Of a stretch of DNA of 64,000 nt, positions 59,212 to 64,000 are shown piece after piece. The notes under the pieces were generated by a model, which searched no databases, was not told the origin of the DNA, and worked only from the letters and a program-made list of their open reading frames with translations. The position numbers were made by a program, and so were the translations under genes. Position 1 is the first letter of the stretch, and each line of letters begins with the position of its first letter. Origin of the DNA: Streptomyces caelestis (GTDB taxonomy: Bacteria; Actinomycetota; Actinomycetes; Streptomycetales; Streptomycetaceae); assembly GCF_014205255.1 (NCBI RefSeq), contig NZ_JACHNE010000001.1, positions 3,782,001 to 3,846,000 of the forward strand. Direction: 5' to 3'.

Positions 59212-60528
59212 TCAGGCCGTCACCCCCGCCCCCACCCCCCGCCGCCGAATCACCAACGCCATCAACGCAGCCACCGCGCACAACGCCCCCGACGCGTACC
59301 ACACCACGTCGTACGAACCGAACGTGTCGCGGGCGACGCCGCCGAGGAAGGCGACCAGGGCGGCGCCGACCTGGTGGGAGGCGAGGACCCAGCCGAAGAC
59401 GATCGCGCTGTCCTCGCCGTACTGCTCGCGGCACAGGGCGAGGGTGGGCGGGACGGTGGCGACCCAGTCGAGGCCGTAGAAGACGATGAAGAAGATCATC
59501 GGGGGCTGGACGCCGGGCGTCACCAGCAGCAGGGGGAGGAAGAGCAGGGAGACGCCCCGCAGGGAGTAGTAGACGGCGAGCAGGCGCCGGGCTTCGAAGC
59601 GGTCGGTGAACCAGCCGGAGGCGATCGTGCCGACGACGTCGAAGACGCCGATGACCGCGAGCAGCGAGGCGGCGGTCGTCAGGGGCATGCCGTGGTCGTG
59701 GGCGGCGGGCACGAAGTGGGTCTGGATCAGGCCGTTGGTCGAAGCGCCGCAGATCGCGAAGGTGCCGGCGAGCAGCCAGAACGGGCCGGTGCGCGCGGCC
59801 GAGAACAGGACGGTCACGGCCCGGCGGGCGGCGCCGGGGACCGGTGCGGGCTTCGGTACGAACTCGGTCGCACCGTACGGCTTCAGGCCCACGTCCGCGG
59901 GGTGGTCGCGCAGCAGGAGCCAGACGAACGGGACGACCGCGAGGGCGGCGAGCGCGACCGTCACGGCCGCCGGGCGCCAGTCGTGCCGCTCGACGATCCA
60001 GGACAGCAGGGGCAGGAAGATCAGCTGGCCGGAGGCGGACGCGGCGGTGAGGATGCCGCTGACCAGGCCGCGCCGCTCGGTGAACCAGCGGTTGGTGACG
60101 GTCGCCGCGAACGCCAGCGCCATGGACCCGGAGCCGAGACCGACCAGCAGACCCCAGCACAGCATCAGTTGCCAGGCCGCCGTCATCCACACCGTGAGGC
60201 CCGAACCGAGCGCGATCACCGTCAGGGCGACCGCGACGACCCTGCGGATGCCGAAGCGGTCCATCAGGGCCGCCGCGAACGGGGCCGTCAGGCCGTACAG
60301 CGCGAGATTGACCGAGACGGCGGCGCCGATCGTGCCGCGCGACCAGTCGAACTCGTCGTGCAACGGGTCGATGAGCAGGCCCGGCACGGAACGGAAGGCG
60401 GCCGCGCCGATGATCGTCACGAAGGTGACGGCGGCGACGAACCAGGCCCGGTGCACGCGTCTACGGCCGCCGCGGCCCGGCTTCGCCGGCTGTGGCACGA
60501 CTGCTGCGGCTTCGCTTGTCTGAGTCAC
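59212..60528 (-). CDS. MFS transporter, OFA/monocarboxylate-like (about 438 aa)
   Basis: Twelve hydrophobic helices with the MFS loop 2-3 signature (ALMDRFGIRRVVAVA) and its repeat in the second half (SGWFTDRFEARRLLAVYY). DEFDWSRGTIGAAVSVNLALYGL and ERRGLVSGILTAASASGQL resemble oxalate/formate and monocarboxylate transporters. GTG 60528 is chosen tentatively; ATG 60561 or 60606 are possible, the last overlapping the divergent GlxA gene. The cargo is unknown. The divergent GlxA-type regulator is its likely controller. Confidence 0.88.
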   Translation of the reverse strand: MTQTSEAAAVVPQPAKPGRGGRRRVHRAWFVAAVTFVTIIGAAAFRSVPGLLIDPLHDEFDWSRGTIGAAVSVNLALYGLTAPFAAALMDRFGIRRVVAVALTVIALGSGLTVWMTAAWQLMLCWGLLVGLGSGSMALAFAATVTNRWFTERRGLVSGILTAASASGQLIFLPLLSWIVERHDWRPAAVTVALAALAVVPFVWLLLRDHPADVGLKPYGATEFVPKPAPVPGAARRAVTVLFSAARTGPFWLLAGTFAICGASTNGLIQTHFVPAAHDHGMPLTTAASLLAVIGVFDVVGTIASGWFTDRFEARRLLAVYYSLRGVSLLFLPLLLVTPGVQPPMIFFIVFYGLDWVATVPPTLALCREQYGEDSAIVFGWVLASHQVGAALVAFLGGVARDTFGSYDVVWYASGALCAVAALMALVIRRRGVGAGVTA

Positions 60529-60587
60529 GGCATAGAGCTTCCGGCCTGCGCCACCTTTCATCGAGTGGCCCGGAGGACAGCATTCGC

Positions 60588-60593
60588 TAGGAT
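60588..60593 (+). promoter_or_regulatory. -10 element TAGGAT of the GlxA-type gene
   Basis: TAGGAT is followed by six bases and ATG 60600, the leaderless arrangement seen repeatedly in this window. Confidence 0.5.
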
Positions 60594-60599
60594 CGGGCC

Positions 60600-61643
60600 A
60601 TGACATCGGCCACCCGCTCCAGTCCGGACCCGGACCCGGCCGCCGGCTTCCGCCCCCACCGCGTCGTCGTCCTCGCTCTCGACGGGCTGCTGCCCTTCGA
60701 ACTGGGCATCCCGCACCGCATCTTCGGCCGTCCCAGGGACGCCCTGCGACGGCATCTGTACGAGGTCGTGACCTGCTCGGTCCGGCCGCCGGGCCCGGTC
60801 GAGACGGACGCCGACTTCGCCATCCACGTCGCGCACGGCCCGGAGGCCCTGGCCGACGCCGACACGGTGATCGTCCCGGCGTCGTACGAACTCGGCCCGG
60901 TCTACGACGAGGGCGTGCTGACCGACGAACTGGCCGCGGCCCTCGCCCGCATCCGGCCCGGCACCCGGCTGGCCTCCATCTGCACCGGCGTCTACGTCCT
61001 CGCCGCCGCCGGCCTGCTCGACGGCCGCCCCGCCACCACCCACTGGGCCGACGCCGAGCGCCTCCAGCGGCTCTTCCCCAAGGTCGAGGTCGACCCGGAC
61101 GTGTTGTTCATCGACGACGGCGACGTGCTGACCTCCGCGGGCGTCGCGGCCGGCATCGACCTGTGCCTGCACATCGTGCGCCGCGACCACGGCGCCGCCG
61201 TCGCCAACGACGTGGCCCGCCGTACGGTCGTACCGCCGCACCGCGACGGCGGTCAGGCGCAGTACATCGCGCGCCCCGTGCCCGATCCGCAGCAGGCCTC
61301 CACCACCACCGCCCGCGCCTGGGCCCTGGGCCGTCTCCACGAGCCGATCCAGCTGCGCGACATGGCCGCCCAGGAGGCCATGTCGATCCGCACGTTCACC
61401 CGCCGCTTCCGCGAGGAGACCGGCGTCAGCCCCGGCCAGTGGCTCACCCAGCAGCGCGTGGAACGAGCCCGGCACCTGCTGGAGTCCACCGATCGGACCG
61501 TCGACCAGGTGGCCCGCGACGCGGGTTTCGGCACGGCGCAGTCGATGCGCCAGCACCTCCAGGCGGCGCTCGGTGTCACGCCCACCGCCTACCGGCGGAC
61601 CTTCCGGACCGACAGGCACAAGGGGGCCGCCGTCAGAACGTGA
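60600..61643 (+). CDS. GlxA family (DJ-1/PfpI-AraC) transcriptional regulator (347 aa)
   Basis: The N-terminal DJ-1/PfpI-like domain (residues 20-190: VVVLALDGLLPFELGIPHRI, LASICTGVYVLAAAGLLDGRPATTHW with the elbow Cys) is followed by an AraC-type double HTH (about 235-330: IQLRDMAAQEAMSIRTFTRRFREETGVSPGQWL, VDQVARDAGFGTAQSMRQHL). Divergent from the MFS gene. The 3' end overlaps the convergent ADH by 11 nt. Confidence 0.93.
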   Translation: MTSATRSSPDPDPAAGFRPHRVVVLALDGLLPFELGIPHRIFGRPRDALRRHLYEVVTCSVRPPGPVETDADFAIHVAHGPEALADADTVIVPASYELGPVYDEGVLTDELAAALARIRPGTRLASICTGVYVLAAAGLLDGRPATTHWADAERLQRLFPKVEVDPDVLFIDDGDVLTSAGVAAGIDLCLHIVRRDHGAAVANDVARRTVVPPHRDGGQAQYIARPVPDPQQASTTTARAWALGRLHEPIQLRDMAAQEAMSIRTFTRRFREETGVSPGQWLTQQRVERARHLLESTDRTVDQVARDAGFGTAQSMRQHLQAALGVTPTAYRRTFRTDRHKGAAVRT

Positions 61644-62682
61644 GCACTCCGCGCGCCACCCGCCCCGCCTCCGCGTCCGCCGCCGCCTTCTCGAAGTCCT
61701 CGACCGGGTAGGTCCGGGTGACGAGTTCGTCGAGCAGCAGCCGGCCCCGGCGGTACAGGTCCGCGTAGAGGGCGATGTCGCGCTGGGGGCGGGAGGAGCC
61801 GTAACGGCAGCCCAGGATGGACTTGTCGAGGTACAGCGACGAGACGCGGAAGGACGCCTCGGCCGTGGCCGGCGGCACCCCGAGGAGGATCGCCTGGCCG
61901 TGCCGGTCCAGTGCGTCGATCGCCTGACGGATCAGCTCCACACGGCCGACGCACTCGAAGGCGTGGTCCGCGCCCGTGGGCAGGATGTCCCGCACGCACT
62001 CGGTCGAGGTGAGGAAGTCCGTCGCACCGAAGCGGCGTGCCACCTCCTCCTTCGCCGGGTTGGCGTCGACGGCCACGATCCGCAGGGCACCCGCGAGCCG
62101 GGCTCCCTGCAACACGTTCAGGCCGATGCCGCCCGTCCCGATCACCAGGACACTGTCGCCGTGGTCCACCCGTGCCCGGTTCAGCACGGCACCCACCCCC
62201 GTCAGCACCCCGCACCCGATGAGCGCCGCCGATGCCATGGGGATGTCCTCGGGGATACGGACCGCCTGTACGGCCTTCACGACCGTGCGCTCCGCGAACG
62301 CCGAGTTCGCGGCGAACTGGTGGACCGGCAGGCCGGCGTGACGGAACGGCCGGCCCGGGCGGCCGATCGCCCGCCGGCACATGGTCGGGCGCCCCCGGTC
62401 ACACTCCGCGCACGTACCGCAGTGGGCAAGCGTGGACAGCGCCACATGGTCACCGGGGACCACATGTGTGACGCCCCCACCCACCGCCTCCACAACTCCG
62501 GCGCCCTCATGGCCCAGCACCACAGGAACCGGGAAAGGTATGGTCCCGTCCACCACCGACAGATCGCTGTGACACAGCCCCGCCGCCGAGATCGCGACCC
62601 GCACCTCACCCGGCCCCGGCTCCCGCACCTCCAGATCCGTGACGACCCGGACCTGCTTCCCGTCGAAGATCACGCCTCGCAT
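61633..62682 (-). CDS. zinc-dependent alcohol dehydrogenase (349 aa)
   Basis: MDR-type ADH: catalytic zinc ligands in GLCHSDLSVVDG and GHEGAGVVEAVG, four structural-zinc Cys in CGTCAECDRGRPTMC, and the NAD Rossmann motif GTGGIGLNVLQGARLAGA followed by AVDAN (Asp, NAD preference). It belongs to the class III/mycothiol-type long-loop ADHs. ATG 62682 overlaps the ACAD stop (TGATG), so the two are coupled and an alcohol product of the acyl pathway may be its substrate. Confidence 0.93.
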   Translation of the reverse strand: MRGVIFDGKQVRVVTDLEVREPGPGEVRVAISAAGLCHSDLSVVDGTIPFPVPVVLGHEGAGVVEAVGGGVTHVVPGDHVALSTLAHCGTCAECDRGRPTMCRRAIGRPGRPFRHAGLPVHQFAANSAFAERTVVKAVQAVRIPEDIPMASAALIGCGVLTGVGAVLNRARVDHGDSVLVIGTGGIGLNVLQGARLAGALRIVAVDANPAKEEVARRFGATDFLTSTECVRDILPTGADHAFECVGRVELIRQAIDALDRHGQAILLGVPPATAEASFRVSSLYLDKSILGCRYGSSRPQRDIALYADLYRRGRLLLDELVTRTYPVEDFEKAAADAEAGRVARGVLTF

Positions 62683-63830
62683 CACGCGGCTCCCTTGGGC
62701 TCCCTGGGCAGGCCGAGCACCCGCTCGGCGATGATCGTGCGCTGGATCTGGTCCGAGCCGCCGTAGATGGTGTCGGCCCGCGAGAAGAGGAACAGGTGCT
62801 GCGCCGCGTCCAGTTCGTACGGCGACGGCACCGACCAGTCCGCCGGGCCGACGCTCGCCGCCGCGCCCCGCACCAGCACCGCCAGCTCCCCGAGCCGCTG
62901 ATGCCAGCCGGCCCACAGCAGCTTCGCCACACTCGGGGCGCCCGCGTCACCCGAACCGCCCAGGGTGCGCAGGGCGTTCCAGCGCATGGTGCGCAGCTCG
63001 GCCCACTGCCGGACGAGCCGTTCCCGTACGACGGCATCCCCCACCGCACCCGACTCCACGGCCGCCCGCACCACACGGTCCAGCTCCTCGGCGAACCCGA
63101 TCTGCTGCGCCAGCGTGGACACGCCCCGTTCGAAACCGAGCAGGCTCATGGCGACGCGCCAGCCGTTGCCCTCGCCACCGACGACGTGCTCCGCGTGCGC
63201 GCCGTCGAAGAAGACCTCGTTGAAGTCGCTGGTGCCCGTCAGCTGCCGGATGGGGCGCACCTCGATGCGGCCCGGCTGGTCCATGGGGACGAGGAGGAAG
63301 GACAGTCCGTGGTGCCGCCGCGACCCGGGCTCGGTGCGGGCGAGGACGAAGCACCAGTCGGCCTCGTGCGCGAGTGACGTCCAGATCTTCTGCCCGGTGA
63401 CGCGGTAGGTACGGCCGTCCGTCTCGCGCACGGCCGCGGTACGCACACCGGCCAGGTCCGAGCCGGCGCCGGGTTCGCTGTAGCCCTGGCACCAGAGCTC
63501 CTCGCCGGCGGCGACCGGAGGCAGGAAGCGGGACTTCTGCTCCTCGGTGCCGTGCGCGATGAGCGTGGGGGCCAGGAGGTTCTCACCGATGTGGTCGGAG
63601 CGCGGGGGCGCGGCCGACCGGGCGTACTCCTCGGCCCAGGCGACCTGTTGGGTGAGCGTGGCGGTGCGATTGCCGTACCCGTCCGCGCCCCATCCGATCC
63701 CGATCCAACCGGCTGCCCCGAGGGTGCGCTCCCAGGAGCGGCGGTCGCGTACGCCCTCGGCGTGCACGGCGAGCCAGGCACGAGCCTCGGCACGGAAGTC
63801 CTCGTCGTCCTGCGTGAACCCGAAATCCAC
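62682..63830 (-). CDS. acyl-CoA dehydrogenase family protein (382 aa)
   Basis: Complete ACAD: DFGFTQDDEDFRAEARAWLAVHA, QGYSEPGAGSDLAGVRTAAV (FAD/substrate loop), YRVTGQKIWTSLAHEADW, and C-terminal YGGSDQIQRTIIAERVLGLP. It matches the FadE-type enzymes found in steroid and branched-chain catabolism. GTG 63830 follows GAGGCGG. No TCTGACG palindrome was found upstream within the window, unlike the other ACAD. Confidence 0.93.
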   Translation of the reverse strand: MDFGFTQDDEDFRAEARAWLAVHAEGVRDRRSWERTLGAAGWIGIGWGADGYGNRTATLTQQVAWAEEYARSAAPPRSDHIGENLLAPTLIAHGTEEQKSRFLPPVAAGEELWCQGYSEPGAGSDLAGVRTAAVRETDGRTYRVTGQKIWTSLAHEADWCFVLARTEPGSRRHHGLSFLLVPMDQPGRIEVRPIRQLTGTSDFNEVFFDGAHAEHVVGGEGNGWRVAMSLLGFERGVSTLAQQIGFAEELDRVVRAAVESGAVGDAVVRERLVRQWAELRTMRWNALRTLGGSGDAGAPSVAKLLWAGWHQRLGELAVLVRGAAASVGPADWSVPSPYELDAAQHLFLFSRADTIYGGSDQIQRTIIAERVLGLPREPKGAA

Positions 63831-63874
63831 GAGCGCCGCCTCGTTTCGATGACTGGGCTTGAGATGAGGTACTT

Positions 63875-63925
63875 CAGGGGCGCGCGGGGAACTGCGCGAG
63901 AAACCACAACGCACCCGCAGCCGCC
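63875..63925. repeat. dispersed GC-rich intergenic repeat, copy 2
   Basis: CAGGGGCGCGCGGGGAACTG then CGCGAGAAACCACAACGCAC; the same element as 21817-21866 with small differences (an extra CG, AAACCAC for CAGCCAC). It lies between the ACAD gene and the next gene upstream on the same strand. Confidence 0.65.
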
Positions 63926-63945
63926 ACACCACACGCACCCCCGAG

Positions 63946-64000
63946 CTACTGGGCGTTCGGCCGCTCCCCCTCCCGCGCCGCCCTCTCCATCTCCCGCACC
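63946..64000 (-). CDS. C-terminal end of a gene running off the window
   Basis: The minus-strand frame ending at TAG 63946-63948 encodes REMERAAREGERPNAQ with G or C at every third position seen. It is probably the last residues of a gene on the same strand as the ACAD. The product cannot be identified. Confidence 0.45.
   Translation of the reverse strand, partial: VREMERAAREGERPNAQ

Overview
The window looks like chromosomal DNA of a Streptomyces or a close relative. GC is very high with strong G/C bias at third codon positions. It carries a WhiJ/AbaA-type regulator triad (3156-4770), an FO synthase (fbiC) surrounded by F420-type oxidoreductases, a SARP/NB-ARC/TPR regulator, a Ser/Thr kinase with a PQQ-type propeller, and many probably leaderless genes with a TAnnnT box 6-7 nt before the start codon. 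I see no rRNA, tRNA, CRISPR array, intact insertion sequence or prophage.

Layout. 1-8.7 kb is a mixed regulatory/accessory stretch: the end of an alpha/beta hydrolase, a PLL-like beta-propeller lectin, two gene remnants (a sigma-70 fragment abutting a 5'-truncated Lrp/AsnC gene), the ATPase/XRE-DUF5753/DUF397 triad, a STAND ATPase with TPRs, a DUF2165 membrane protein and an L,D-transpeptidase-like protein without the catalytic Cys motif. 8.8-11.8 kb is a polyprenyl-phosphate-sugar module (GT2, GtrA, DUF6020 membrane protein). 11.8-18.6 kb holds fbiC and neighbours (small membrane protein, LLM oxidoreductase, PHP phosphoesterase, EEP nuclease/phosphatase, Ddn-type reductase).

18.6-26.1 kb, 31.6-36.7 kb, 40.1-46.5 kb, 52.1-55.9 kb and 61.6-63.8 kb together carry a dispersed CoA-dependent catabolic gene set resembling actinobacterial steroid/isoprenoid degradation: FadD3-like CoA ligase, NDP-forming acyl-CoA synthetase, two acyl-CoA dehydrogenases, two crotonases, two thiolase-fold lipid-transfer proteins with two DUF35 (Zn-ribbon/OB-fold) partners, flavin reductase, LLM oxidoreductases, SDR, ALDH, ADH and two amidohydrolases. 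Eleven copies of one palindrome, consensus TCTGACGnnnCGTCAGA, all intergenic, lie in front of these genes and none were seen elsewhere, so most of the set looks like one regulon. A TetR-family gene in the middle (40160-40807) is a candidate regulator.

Between these blocks, 26.6-30.4 kb contains a SARP/NB-ARC/TPR regulator followed on the same strand by two tiny genes built from related D-x-H-x-[S/T] repeats: a cytosolic-looking peptide with four DLHAT motifs, and a secretory peptide whose predicted mature form is two DTHISVTPQ units plus a final DTHIS. Strong hairpins separate the three. I regard this and the palindrome regulon as the two most novel-looking signals. 36.7-39.1 kb is the kinase. 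43.9-50.5 kb inserts unrelated genes (GNATs, DUF2332, a HEAT/MerR-HEAT pair, two PPOX-fold flavoproteins). 55.9-61.6 kb holds a methyltransferase, an orphan small protein, an NTF2-like/LysR divergent pair and an MFS/GlxA divergent pair.

All calls come from reading the sequence only; no database search was run.
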